A stretch of DNA of 33,173 nt from Apostichopus parvimensis (Eukaryota > Echinodermata > Holothuroidea > Aspidochirotida > Stichopodidae). The notes under the pieces are model-generated. The model saw nothing but the letters and a program-made list of their open reading frames with translations. It was not told where the DNA came from and ran no database searches. Shown here in pieces: positions 1-11,920 of the stretch (its first letter is position 1; each line of letters begins with the position of its first letter). Both the position numbers and the translations under genes were made by a program. The DNA lies in NCBI GenBank assembly GCA_000934455.1, contig KN883704.1, positions 1-33,173 of the forward strand, in the 5' to 3' direction.

Positions 1-190
1 CACAGCACAGTGTACAAACGATACAGGGATGGACATCTCAGGTCCAGCTAAAGATAACAAGGGGGTATCACGTTTCATTACTGTCTGCATTTTGTAGCGA
101 CAAGGAGAAAAACTTCACTTGCAAGCAACGGAAAGTTAACTTTTTCAGAGCGCGGCACGCGGTGTGGGGCGAGTCTTCAATGCCTTTTAA
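1..190. mobile_element. MITE, 3' portion cut by the window edge (same family as 27295-27665)
   Basis: This stretch aligns base for base, with a few substitutions and small indels, to 27479-27665. Shared stretches include ATACAGGGATGGACATCTCA, GTATCACGTTTCATTACTGT and GGGGCGAGTCTTCAATGCC. Both copies are in the same orientation and both stop at the same point, CCTTT(T)AA. The matching terminus shows this is the end of a discrete element and not a general segmental duplication. The 5' half lies outside the window. Confidence 0.8.
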
Positions 191-1261
191 TGGTTCTCAC
201 ATGTATAAGCATAATCAGCAGCCTGTTACTTCAGAAATTATATATATATGATTAATCATAGGTAGGATTTAATTGGATTTAATTTGCATTGCTAAGTGTT
301 AGGATTATATGAACTGTCATCTTATTTAATATCAAACTCTGCATGTAGATAAACTACCTGTAATGCCAATGTAATTATATCACCATATTGAATCATCCAT
401 GTACAAAAGCTGGAAGATAATAATATAAGGCTAATTTGTCTGACAGGATCTATACAAACATTGCAGGTGTGTTATCAATTTACCTGTCACTTAAAATAGT
501 GACTTTCATATTATCAATGGTCTTGCAGGTGATTGGTTATTCCTAATGTTCCTTTCACGATCTTCTGGTTACTCCTCTAATGATTTCCTTCTATCGATCG
601 GAGGACAAAACCTGTCATCGACACTTCACCAAAATCATCATCCTCTTAAATTACAAAGCTTATGGTATAGCTTAGCAACTCTCATCATTCCTGGTTTATA
701 AACAACATCCAAAGTTGCAAGATTTTATTACTTCCCCATAGCAGCTGAAACTATCTCCATTTTATCGATTGAAAACCAAAACCATCGGGGAAAACGTTGA
801 AGAGGAGGTAAAACTATTCATCCATCTCCGATGTCCAAAGGCTTCTTGGATTCCCATCCCATCAACCAAATATTCAATCATCATTGTAACAAGTCTTATT
901 TGGTCTTAAATAAAATCCCATCTGGTGAAGACTGATACAGAGAGAGATTATTCTCAATCACTGCCAATCAACGAATGGAAGCATCAATGCCATAATTTAT
1001 TTCCATCTTATAGGATGATCGGCTATTTAAACCACTAAAGCTTCTTTTAACTCTCAGTGAACTATGTATGAATTGCCTGATAACTGCAAGATTTTTATCT
1101 CAGACATCCATCTAAAAAAAAAACAAAGCTTGTTTCGTGGTTGCCTTCTATGACAGAGAGGGCCAGATTTACCACTGGGCCTGAAACTGAGGGCCCTCAC
1201 ATTAGATGTTTCCCTCATACTACTCCCGTCATAATTACAAGATGAGCGTATTGTACTTCAA
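191..1261. other. Intronic or downstream sequence, no exon seen
   Basis: AT-rich sequence downstream of the Ig3 exon in the gene's sense. I looked on the minus strand for an Ig4-type exon (a G-x-x-V-x-F-x-C and W-x-R/K pattern between AG and GT) and found none. No repeats were recognised here. Confidence 0.5.
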
Positions 1262-2412
1262 CAGAAAACTATGAGATCTTTACCATTCTCTCACCCTAAA
1301 GACACTATATGAGATCTTTACCATGCACTCACCGCATAGACACTATATGAGATCTTAACCATGCACTCACCGCATAGACAGTATATGAGATCTTTACCAT
1401 GCACTCACCGCACAGACAGTATATGAGATCTTCACCATGCACTCACCGCACAGACACTATATGAGATCTTTACCATGTACTCACTGCATAGACAGTATGT
1501 GAGATCTTTACCATGCACTCACCGCACAGACAGTATGTGAGATCTTCACCATGTACTCACCGCACAGACAGTATGTGAGATCTTACCATGCACTCACCGC
1601 ACAGACACTATATGAGATCTTAACCATGCACTCACCGCATAGACACTATATGAGATCTTCACCATGCACTCACCGCATAGACACGTCCTATATGAGATCT
1701 TTACCATGCACTCACCGCATAGACACTATATGAGATCTTAACCATGCACTCACCACATAGACACTATATGAGATCTTCACCATGCACTCACCGCACAGAC
1801 ACTCTATGAGATCTTTACCATGCACTCACCACATAGACACTATATGAGATCTTCACCATGCACTCACCGCATAGACACATCCTATATGAGATCTTTACCA
1901 CGCACTCACCACATAGACACTATATGAGATTTCTACCATGCACTCACCGCACAGACACTATATGAGATCTCTACCATGCACTCACTGCATAGACACTATA
2001 TGAGATCTTCACCATGTACTCTCTGCACAGACAGTATGTGAGATCTTTACCATGCACTCACCGCATAGACAGTATGTGAGATCTTTACCATGCACTCACC
2101 ACATAGACACTATGAGATCTTCACCATGTACTCACTGCACAGACAGTATGTGAGATCTTTACCATGTACTCACTGCACAGACAGTATGTGAGATCTTTAC
2201 CATGTACTCACCGCATAGACAATATATGAGATCTTTACCATGCACTCACCGCATAGACACTATATGAGATCTTCACCATGCACTCACCCTGCAGACACTA
2301 TATTAGATCTTCACCATGCACTAACCGCACAGACACTATGTGAGATCTTTACCATGCACTCACCGCACAGACAATATATGAGATCTTTACCATGCAATCA
2401 CTGCACAGTTTA
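1262..2412. repeat. 38-bp minisatellite, about 30 copies
   Basis: Tandem array with a consensus unit of 38 bp: ACTATATGAGATCTTCACCA followed by TGCACTCACCGCACAGAC. There are about 30 units. Variants include TTCACC/TTTACC/TTAACC, CGCACAG/CGCATAG/CACATAG, a TATGTG subtype (for example around 1495-1580 and 2030-2220), and a few units with a CGTCC or CATCC insertion (near 1685 and 1880) or short deletions. Subtypes occur in runs, as expected from unequal exchange. The period is not a multiple of three and the short open frames through it are not genes. It lies in the intron about 90 bp beyond the Ig3 exon. Confidence 0.95.
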
Positions 2413-2505
2413 TGATTTGAATTAGAAGCAAACAGGTATTTAAAAGTACTATATTTAATGGTTTGGAAACAAAAATCTTGGTTACAAGATCAAATATTCA
2501 CAAAC

Positions 2506-2630
2506 CATCAACATCTACTTCTGCCTCTGCCCGAACACTGCCCCAAACATTTTCTGCTGTACAAATATAGACCCCAGAGTCCTGCCAGACAGCATCGCTG
2601 ATAACCAAGGAGGTCGAACGGATGGAATGC
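2506..2630 (-). CDS. robo: Roundabout-like receptor, internal exon: second half of Ig domain 3
   Basis: The exon is 125 bases: one base completing Arg, 41 codons, then one base. It reads HSIRSTSLVISDAVWQDSGV followed by YICTAENVWGSVRAEAEVDVD. It holds the L-x-I-x-x-A E strand, the D-S-G-x-Y-x-C F-strand motif whose cysteine pairs with IDCNAQ of the previous exon, and the AEN-x-x-G turn typical of Robo Ig3. The acceptor is a good TATTTTTCAG. The donor GATG|GTTTGTGAA lacks purine at +3, A at +4 and G at +5, so it is the weakest of the four. Exit is phase 1, the phase expected before an Ig4 exon, which is not visible in the remaining 2.5 kb. If the intron is read through, the frame hits TGA two codons past the donor. 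Confidence 0.87.
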
Positions 2631-2756
2631 CTGAAAAATACAAGGAGATCTATTTGAAGAGGAAAAAATGTAACTCATACAAAAGTTTGAATACAAACAA
2701 TTAGTATGAATGAAGACATATTCAGCTATGATTGTTACTATCAGCAGTGGCATACC

Positions 2757-3066
2757 AGGGTATTTCAAATAGGGATGGAGGAGGGGGGGGGGGTACATTG
2801 ATATTGGCTGTTGTGGCAGGGGAAGGCCAGGGTATTACAAATAGGGAATGGGATACATTCATATTGGCTGTGGGGGCAGGGAATGACAGGGTATTTCAAA
2901 TGGGGAAGGGGGTACATTGATATTGGCTGTTGTGGCAGGGGAATGCAAGGGTATTTCAAATGGGGAAGGGGATACCTTGATATTGGCTATGGTGGCAGGG
3001 GAATGCAAGGGTAATTCAAATGGGGATGGGGGTACATTGAAATTGGGTGTTGTGGCAGGGGAATTT
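2757..3066. repeat. 60-bp minisatellite, about 5 copies
   Basis: Five units begin GGGTATTTCAAAT or a close variant, at about 2757, 2829, 2888, 2948 and 3008. Each continues through a G-rich stretch, TACATTGATATTGGCTGT and TGGCAGGGGAATGCAA. The first unit is longer because of a run of G after GAGGA (about 2780-2791). Open frames on both strands here are by-products of the repeat. Confidence 0.92.
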
Positions 3067-3391
3067 CCTCCTTACACACCCTCCTCACTTCTAACAAAAA
3101 TATACTTGTAAAATTGTATAAATATATAACAGAAACTACAGAGATGTTTGATATTACATATGATTTACATAGAAATATCTGGTACTAGGAATTATAGAAA
3201 CAGAGCAAAGATATATTCATGTAGCATAGCAACCCTATTGTTTTGATATTTATAGTTCAGTTTTCTCCGAGAAATTTTTGCTAGTCTATCTCAAAGTCTG
3301 GGCTTTTAATTAGGCATTCATAATCAAGGTTTTATTCAGTACTCTCTCTGTTAGACCGTGTTATAACCCCTAAGATACGTGTCGGTAGGCA

Positions 3392-3570
3392 AGCTGAAGT
3401 TAATGTTTGTCGTCCAGTTACAGAGTTGTTGACAATTGACAATTCATAATCACGGACGTTAAATATGAATGTAAGAGACTGATTTTGGTCAGCTTGTGGC
3501 TTTGATAAGCCAATGAGGCTTCTTCGCAAGTTCCTGCTTGCAGGATGATCTAAAATATATACATACATAC
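3392..3570 (+). mobile_element. tRNA-derived SINE, copy 1 (5' head missing or replaced)
   Basis: Matches the body and tail of the full-length copy at 31229. Shared segments include GTCGTCCAGTTACAGAGTTG, GACGTTAAATATGAATGTAA, TTTGATAAGCCAATGAGGCT and CCTGCTTGCAGGA. It ends in ATACATACATAC. The tRNA-like head is not recognisable upstream of position 3392, so this copy is 5' truncated or has a different head. Confidence 0.85.
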
Positions 3571-4481
3571 AATTATAAATTCATGAGAAACTCATAAAGT
3601 CTCTTGTGATGCACATTACAAGGAATTAACAATGTCATCCATTTTGTCCCCCTTTCTTGGTGAATTTCACTTGACTTCTGAACTTTTTGCAATTGTCATC
3701 CTTATCAAATCAAACTTTTTGTTGGCTTTTTCAAACTATTATTTTAACAGATACTTCTGTCAAGGTACAGTGATAGGTTTTTTCCAAACCCAACAAAAGA
3801 CAGATATACATGGACTCCCTAGAAAGAGAGACAATTATAAACTATGGCTGGAATTGGGGAATTCAGGCCTACAGAGGTTGTAGTGTTATTGGCTGGGTTC
3901 ATCTGGCATTTGTCAAGATTTCAACATGGGAGAGTGTCCATCAAGTTTCGTGAGTCTTTTAATTAGAATCGATACACGGAGGGTTGCAGCTGACACAAAC
4001 CAATTCAAATGTGACATTAGTATGGGGCCAGCCTATAACTGCAATAACCTACCTTCCTTTTTAATAGCATCTTCAAATGTTTTCTCAGTCAAGCATGGTT
4101 TAAAAACTAGTCCATAAAGCTTTCTTTTAAAAAGGCTTGCACAAGTATAAAAATCAACAAGCCAAAATAACTTGTTTGCTTAAAAAAAACAAAAAAAACT
4201 TGGACATGATTGCTGTACATTCTAAAGTGAATGAAAGCCCTCATAATGATTCTGTTATACACACTCACAAATCAAAGCCCGATTTGATGGCCAACGTCAT
4301 CTCTTTCGGTGCTGATTTTCACCGTACAATCACATTAACATGATGATCATATTTTTCTGCAGATTTATCCCCGACCAAAAGTGTGACGTGATTAAACTTT
4401 GTGGTACGAAAACTGTTTGATTTCGAGCGTAAAAAAACTGGAAAATGCTTGCATTAGTGTGTATTTGCCAGAGTTATTTAC

Positions 4482-4620
4482 CTTTCTTCTGGTAGAGTTC
4501 CGCCTTCTTTTTGCCAGCTGATACTAGGCGGGGGTTCTCCCTGGGCGTTGCAATCTATCGTCACAGTTTCTCCGGGCAGGGCGGTGATGTCTTCTGGTTG
4601 CGTCAAAATCGTAGGTCTCT
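4482..4620 (-). CDS. robo: Roundabout-like receptor, internal exon: first half of Ig domain 3
   Basis: The exon is 139 bases: two bases completing Glu, 45 codons, then AG of a split Arg codon. It begins RPTILTQPEDITALPGETVT and goes on to the B-strand cysteine (IDCNAQGEPPPS) and core tryptophan (ISWQKEGG). It ends TLPEE plus a split R, which corresponds to the W-R/Q-K-x-x-G-x-LP-x-x-R segment of Robo Ig3. The acceptor is AAATTACAG with a modest pyrimidine tract and the donor is AAAG|GTAAAT. Entry is phase 1 and exit phase 2, both fitting the neighbours. The intron separating it from the Ig2 exon is 8035 bp and the one to the next exon is 1851 bp. Its GC content is clearly higher than the AT-rich surroundings, as expected for coding sequence. 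Confidence 0.87.
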
Positions 4621-5844
4621 CTGTAATTTAAGAAATATGTGTACTAAACTTACTACTTCAATAAACAAATGTCATATTATTGAGGCAAAGGTCCAGAAGA
4701 CAAATGGTATTATGGACTCTCAGCTTTTTCATTTTTCATTTTTTCCATTTCCTCACAATGTTTATATAATAAGACGGTGAAGACAATACCAAATGTATAA
4801 GCCACTCAGGTGCTCTATTAACAGTCTTGCTACAAATTACTACCTTTTCAGTGTGAATTTTAATCAATAACTTTCCTTTAAAATAACAATAACAAAAAAT
4901 TCAGTCTTCAACAAACCTACAACACTGAAAATCAATCTTGGCCGAATTTCTTTTTCATAATAAGATGAATTCGGGTTAAAGAAAATGGAACTTTCTGGGT
5001 GGTGCTACGTCTGCATTAATTTTCTGAGTTTTCTGTTTAAGGTTTGTTCTACTTGTGCTCAATAAAATGTTCCTTGTTTGCAATCCATCAATGACTACTA
5101 GGAACAATACCAGACAAAAGCAACAGGAAAAAAAAACAGATGTATTCTGTGACTGGATTCAGGCAACTTCACAAAATCATGATTAAATGCAAAATGAAAT
5201 TGTGTTTGCCTTAAGCCATTTTGCTTCCAGACTTAGTTTGTTTCAAATAATCATACATTGCTGCTTTTTATTATTCCATAAACCAATAACTTAATCGACC
5301 AGCATATTCATGTCTAATTAAAAAACTGTCTCAGAGGCACATTAATTTTCTTCTTCTCAATAAAATGGGACAACTCTTTGTCTTGAACAAGTAACGCGAT
5401 CCCATTTTCATCTTCAAATAATCTCGAGATAAACGTTGTCTGAAATTTGTTTTTCGTAAGTAAGAGAAGCCGACGATAACAAATGATTAGAAATGATTCA
5501 GAGGTATGATGATATTTTAAAACTATATTTAACATTTAATAACCGAAAGCCCTCATAAATCATAGGAACTTAGAACTCCCTCGAGGATACCTGTGAAAAG
5601 AACATTAATGTAAGCCTTACAGACGATTTTTATCACCTTTCTGGCATGAGTAATCTACGAGACGAGAACCGAGTGGACAAAACCGTTAATGTTTTAAAGT
5701 TGAAAAACTCAATCGCCAACCGTGAGCAGACTGCATCAATCAAAGAAAAGTGAAATTAGTTGACTTTACAAGTGTTCATCATATAAGGTGTAAAACATGA
5801 GACATTCAAAGTCAAGAATAGCTTCGGGGGACAGACAGATATTC

Positions 5845-6392
5845 TTAAAGGACCACTTCATTATTGATTCAGACTCATTTCTCTACACCTGAGATATATC
5901 TCCCGACATTGAACTGGTCACTATTATTCCTTCACTTGCAATTATTTCATCACAGAAAAAAATCACAGAACTTTTGCAAAACTTGCGGTATAGGCTCCAG
6001 TTTGCGCATGCTACAGTGTGTTAGGATAATAGTTTTTGTCCCAGAGGTAGAAAAGAAACCACGGATATACCGCGAATTCGCGGAAAAAGCTCATGCCCGA
6101 AATAGTCCCTAGTCAGCAATGTGACAATCGAACAGATTATTGTATCACAAGTGTTTGTCTTTTTGCTGTCTACTAACAGAAGAAAATGTTGACATTTTTT
6201 AACTTTGAGAAACTTATGACAGGAAACACTTAAGCTGGTTAACAAAGAATATGCACACAAAAGATTTAACGGCTCGAGAGAAATTGCTGTCTGAGAACGT
6301 GAGAGATCGTCGAATGTAACGGTCGGAAATGTCTTTGTCGTTTACATGATTTTTTCAAATGGTGTGAGAATAAAACGGGAGAGCTCCTTTAA
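5845..6392. mobile_element. Possible MITE with TTAAAGGA ends
   Basis: The left end reads TTAAAGGACCACTT. The right end, reverse-complemented, reads TTAAAGGAGCTCTC. The first eight bases are identical and 11 of the first 14 match. The ends resemble those of the TTAA-ended element at 27295-27665, and the interior is not related to it. Two short inverted ends 548 bp apart could arise by chance. Confidence 0.3.
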
Positions 6393-8470
6393 AGAATTAT
6401 GGGCCTTGGAATCATTTGCCTGAAGCTGTCGTCAACAGCTCTGAGATGTATCTAAATGGGTAGCCGTCCACCTGGTTTATCTATCAGTCACTAATGTTAC
6501 TCATTCTTATTATTATCAGTCACGAGTCCATGTAGGTGCCAATCAGCTCAATCAGTCTGCTTCGGTGAACGCACATCGCCGGTTCCGTTTATCCGCTACC
6601 ATAATTTTAAGTCAACATAAGGTAAGGTGTCTTTGTGCCAGTTACTCTGAGATTCAAATGAGGGGGAATTTCTCATAATTATGGACTACTACTCCAGGCA
6701 TTGATGTCTAAGGCAGTTAGTTCTATCCAGGTGTGATTAATTCTTGAGATCAACTGACATTTTCTGTCCAGTAGATCCTGTTTCTGAACAAAGGATTTGA
6801 ACATTCTCCTCTGTATGAGGAAGACACATAGACGAACGAGATATAACGGACGGACAGAATACAGAAGCAATTTAGCGAGTCGAAACTCGACTCACAGAAT
6901 CGCGAAATGAAATAAAATATACATCAGACAGTAAAATTTGATCCAGTTTGTTTTAGATATTAAGATATAAATAGAGATATATACATATTGCTTTCCACAC
7001 TAAAGAGAGATAATCTATTGAGGCCCCTCAATCAAAAATATCGAGACCGTTTTAAAGAAATGCAAAATCATTGTTTTAAAATGTTAGACCTTTCTGAATC
7101 CCATTGCCGTTTTTTGTTCCAGACAGAATACTTGTTCAAGCATTTAGACAGAACACTAAATTTGCTCAGGTAAAACATTTTCATCCTTTTGCTTTTAACA
7201 ATTACAGTCATACTGCATATTTCCCAACATAAAAAACATTAAAAAAAATCTTCACAGCTAGAAAAGCTCAAGTTTCTTAAAAGACATCTACTAGAAAGGA
7301 AATCCCTTTGAAGAAAAAGGAAATCCCTGAGTGCTTTGGAAATAAAGAGAGGTATAAAGACAGCCCTTTATAATATTTGGGGTTTTACTTTCTATATCAA
7401 CACTCTCTTGGGAATGATGAGGGGAAAAAATCCGTGTATTTGAATTGATAAGGCTTTCGAGCTGAGAGCGGTACAGTGAATTTTTGTTCAGTGTTGTGAA
7501 GATAGTGCCCCACATTAAGAGAGAGCGAGAGATGAAGATGGAGAACAAGATACACAAAGTTATTCAAGTTTTTTTCATCTGTGTTTTGTTATTATTATAT
7601 TGCATTAAGCATTGAGTTAAATGAATTTGTTCTGGGTGAGTAAAGACTGTTTGAATTACGATGGAATTAAAACAAAGCTGCCTCTTAATAGACAGAACTT
7701 GAGGACCGAGTGAAAGGCAAATAATAATGAATCTGATTCCAGTGACTACAAAATACAAATAATTGTTCGTTTCCCAACCAGCCTCTATCAGCATATTGGG
7801 AAATTATATTGAGGAAGTCTATTCATGTATGATTAAACACAACCCATGTCTTCCACCCAGTGACCAGCCAATCAGATTCTAGCGACCAGGTGTTTTCAAC
7901 CCTCGTATTTCAAACTTTCATTTCTTGGGCCAACAGATATGAAAATTCTATCAAAATATGTCTGAATAATTCAATTTGACAGAGAGAGGCACTGCTTTTA
8001 GAATGCCAGTAATATCTTTTTTTTTCACAATGTCAGATAGTAATTAGCAAAAGAGAAAAATTGCAGAAGGGAGATTTAAAACACAGGGGCTATAGTAGCA
8101 CTTATCTAAGATTCAGGGTGTTTGAGAACAAGTGAGTTCGTTCATTATTTTATATCCTCTCCATTTGAAAGTGGCATATTTTTTGGGCCTTTTTTATTTA
8201 AAAGACATTGTTTTAATTGCTTACTGATGTAATATTTTTAGCATACAAAATAGAATGGCTGGATAATTTAGAAAGTCACCCTATATATACTGTATGTTGG
8301 CCAATAAATAATACCATTTCAATCTCAGAGGGTGTTGTGTACATAATATCCCAACTATTGCATTTTCCAAACCTTTTCTCATCCAAATTTCCACACAGTG
8401 AACTACTGAAGCATCCAATGTAGGCTATTTACTCTTCACTGGTACAAAGTCAGATATACAAGTCTATTTA

Positions 8471-8530
8471 ATGTGTCCATGTGCCATCACTGACTACTTG
8501 AGTCTGGTTTATGTGTTCATGTGCCATGAC
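8471..8530. repeat. 41-bp imperfect duplication
   Basis: TGTGTCCATGTGCCATCACT and TGTGTTCATGTGCCATGACT occur about 41 bp apart immediately before the 80-bp array, which probably arose by the same slippage or unequal exchange. Confidence 0.6.
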
Positions 8531-8533
8531 TAC

Positions 8534-8772
8534 AAACCGTCTGTGGTGCTTCCCCCTTAACCTCCCCAGGGGCCCAAAAGCAGGCCACTGCACCTCCATG
8601 CCAAGAAATCTGCAAACCGTCTGTGGTGCTCCCCCCCTTGACCTCCCAGGGGCCCAAAGCAGGGCACTGCACCTCCATGCCAATAAATCTGCCAACCTTC
8701 TGTGGTGCTGCCCCCTTGACCTACCCCAGGGCCCAAGGCAGGCCCCTGCACCTCCATGCCAAGAAATTATTA
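8534..8772. repeat. 80-bp tandem repeat, three copies
   Basis: Units start with AAACCGTCTGTGGTGCT at 8534 and 8614, and with CAACCTTCTGTGGTGCT near 8693. Each contains a C-rich segment, CAGGGGCCCAA, GCACTGCACCTCCATGCCAA and an AAATCTGC spacer. The GC content is much higher than the surrounding intron. A 111-codon open frame on the minus strand and a 102-codon frame on the plus strand run through it, but both are explained by the repeat. Confidence 0.9.
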
Positions 8773-11180
8773 GTGTACAGACTGTCCAAGTACAGGAGTC
8801 CAAAACTGTAGACCACTAATTGAAAATATAAAGCAATATTGCCCTATAGAAAGCATGTTAATACCGATGGTTGGTGCTTTAATCTATAAAAAAAAAAAAA
8901 AAGCAAGTCTAAAAGGAAAAAATAATTGAATGTTTGGTGCAGAGGGTGTGGATACTGTATATGTTAGTTTATTCAGGTAAAAATTAAATTAAAAAACAGT
9001 TAATTTTCCAGTAGTGCTGTTTTTCTAGGGTTAAGTACAATTTCTTTTTGATTTGATGTCAATGAGAATGACCCCTGTTCAGTTATCTTATGTCTACTTT
9101 TTCATTCTTTCTTACTTTGAGAGTACTTTCCTATAACTTCCACAACTTTACGAACCTTACATAGAAAATGTTCCATAATATTTCCTTTTACCATTAGTTG
9201 CTCATAATAATCAAAATCAAAATTTTGCTTTGAATGAATACATTTCAAGTTGGATGGCTTATCCCATTGAACAGTTGAAAAAAAACTGTGATAGCTTTGA
9301 GTGTCATTTCATTGCTGCAGCACAATTAATAAATATAATCAGTTTAACAATTCAGCCTGTTAAGTAGAAGGTTTTAAGTTAAACCCTTATCTTATGCTAT
9401 GATATGCTTGTCAATGACATTATGGGTATCACTTTAAAATGTTCATAGCTACAGTCTCCCAAGAGCATGTGAACGTTTCTTGTGTTGTTTGCCTAACCAT
9501 TTCATATCACGTAGTAATTTGACAATATGAGTGAGTGGGTGGGTAACTTTTAATCAATGCCGTTTTAATATATATTGAACGTATTCTTTCATTTGAATGG
9601 AATATTTTGAGATATTTCACAATAAAAAATACATGAATAAGGATCGGTTAAGTAATGAATGAATACACAATGTCTTTCACTGGTATTCATTTCTATATTC
9701 ATCCCATAGGAATTGTCCATATCAGTTTATCAGAACTACTGCCTGTAGCATAGATATGTCATAAATGCCAAAAACACTTACAATCTCAAAATTTGAGATA
9801 CTTTTCATTAACTTAAAACAATGACAATGGCTCAATTGAGTTTTAAATCAAGATTAATGACTAGCTCTATTCTCAGCCAGTTGTCATGTAATAATCTTGT
9901 GAAAGTATTATCAAAAAATAATAAATCTGGCATTATTTGTTTGAAAAATTCAAAAGATTGTATTCGTACTATTAACTACTGGTAGAACTATAAACTATAT
10001 ATATAGAACTATTAAGTTACTGATCATGGGCTGTAAAAAATCACTCATGCCATTGACTTGGATAAATGCTTTCACATATTAAAGGTGGTGACTGTCCATA
10101 TACCTGACAGGTGATGTAAGCAAATTCTGCAATTTTGCGAATGTCAATGGAACTTTATTTTCTTCTTTGAAGCTAATGCAGTATAGCCAAGGTACTTTAA
10201 TGATTTCCTCAGTAATCTCTATCAATTTTGCTGGTTATATATCTAGACATGTCTTTGCAGCAGTCATATTAATTCAACCTTGCAGTGTCTAATTTAACCG
10301 TCACAAATGGCCGTTGAATGGAATTATCAGCAAACTAAACTGACCAGTAAACTGTTTATAGGTAGACCTCTCTAGTGCTAATTTCATCCACATACATATT
10401 ATAAGCCTCTATGTATAATCCTCCATATGATACAGGATTTATTAAGTCAATATGAAGCACTACTCTTCTAGATGAACTCATGGCTACCAGTTAGCTGACT
10501 GATATCAAGTAACAGTAAAGTGTGTACATCTACTTGAGATGACTTTACTTCACCAGTGTTGACCATTTTACAGATGTTTTACAAATTCACGGAAATACGT
10601 CACAAATATCTCCCGGTGGAATCGCAAAACCTGCTGATCTTTTACAGAAGGTCCAATCGTTAGCAGTCTGTATAAATTACTATTGAACAGCTGATGCACA
10701 AACAAGCGGTAAGATATAACTTTAAAGTCTAAGTAACATTGAAAGAAACGTCAGAAGTTTCACTAAATGGAAAAATATGGTTTTGTGCTTAAGAGTGTAA
10801 ATTATGTTAATGGACCTTCCTGTCAAATTTAATTGTGTTTGAACACTTGCAGTATTGTGTGATCATCCAATAAATTAATATTTTCAATTTAAATCAAGGC
10901 TTGTACATTCTAGCCAAAACCAAGTAATAATTTTGGGTTTTTCCTTTATATTCTTGAGACTGACAGCCACTTTTAACTCTTAGTTTAAGTATGATACTGA
11001 AACCACTGAAAACAAAGAGAATTTTGCAGTTATATTATTTCATCTCTTGGTTTTATGCAAATTACCTTGCTTTGTGGTGTCAGCACATTAACTGTCAAAA
11101 CAAATTTTAGAGCTGTGACAAAATTTATAGTTTAAGAAGCTGTCCAAGACTTAAACCACAAACTTACTTAATTTCATCTA

Positions 11181-11310
11181 TGTATGTATGTATGTATTTT
11201 AGATCCTCCTGCAAGCAGGAACTCACGAAGAAGCCTCATTGGCTTATCAAAGCCGCAAGCTGACCGAAGTCAGTCTCTTACATTAATATTTAGTCAGTCT
11301 CTTACATATA
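11181..11310 (-). mobile_element. tRNA-derived SINE, copy 2 (5' truncated)
   Basis: The reverse strand carries the SINE 3' body: the plus strand shows ATGTATGTATGTATTTTAGA, then TCCTGCAAGCAGGA and AGCCTCATTGGCTTATCAAA. It breaks off soon after CAGTCTCTTACATTAATATT, followed by a second short GTCAGTCTCTTACAT that is a local duplication at the broken end. The tRNA-like head is absent. Confidence 0.82.
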
Positions 11311-11920
11311 TCTAGGCTTGTACAGAACTGGATGTATGCATGTTTTAAACATGATAAACTAGGAAATATCGTCTGAAATAACCATAAAGAGTGTACGTGC
11401 TCTTTGGCAAAGAGATGAGGCCTCTTTAAACACGGTTTGTTCTCTAACTTGAATAACATTTTCTTCCTGACTAAAACAAACCCCTGGAGTTATGTCTACT
11501 GACAAGCTTGTTTGAAGTATCCAAAATTTGATACTAGTGGACATGAAATTTGAGCTTCACAGAACGATGATTTGCCATGCACCACTGATAACGAGTAATT
11601 TAAATTCATTGTTTTTCTGAGGACTTTTGTATCTTCTCTAGAAGTCCTCTCAAGGGCTGTATGTCTGATAGTTCAATGTTTTCTTGAACTGAAGTTCACT
11701 TTTGAGGTTGTTTCTGTAGGGATAAGGTATAAGTTAGGAGGTCGCAATTTTCCAAACTTTGTGGAATAGTACAACGACCAATTTGAAGAATTCGTTATGT
11801 AAATGGTTACTCTACATTTGTCTGGTAAAATTGTGATATCGATGTTCACATATAAAGTCAATTGGAAATGAAGGGCTGGCACAGCAGACCTACTGGTGGT
11901 TGTACTATCACAGGCAACAT

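Larger units (their letters stand above)
2631..4481 (-). other. Intron between the two Ig3 exons
   Basis: 1851-bp intron splitting Ig3 in phase 2. It contains the 60-bp tandem array (2757-3066) and one SINE copy (3392-3570). The remaining ~900 bp (3590-4481) shows no recognisable element apart from A-rich stretches near 4180-4200. Confidence 0.8.

Noticed and set aside
1551..2425. Short open frames of 60-61 codons with repeated MHSPHR-type peptides
   Set aside because: They are translations of the 38-bp minisatellite. The period is not a multiple of three, there is no splice context, and the peptide repeats only reflect the DNA repeat.
3332..3568. 78-codon minus-strand frame (similar frames at 20021-20380 and 31304-31525)
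   Set aside because: All three are the same tRNA-derived SINE read in the antisense frame. The similarity is that of the repeat, not a protein family.
8468..8803. 111-codon minus-strand and 102-codon plus-strand frames
   Set aside because: Both are generated by the GC-rich 80-bp tandem repeat and have no recognisable domain.
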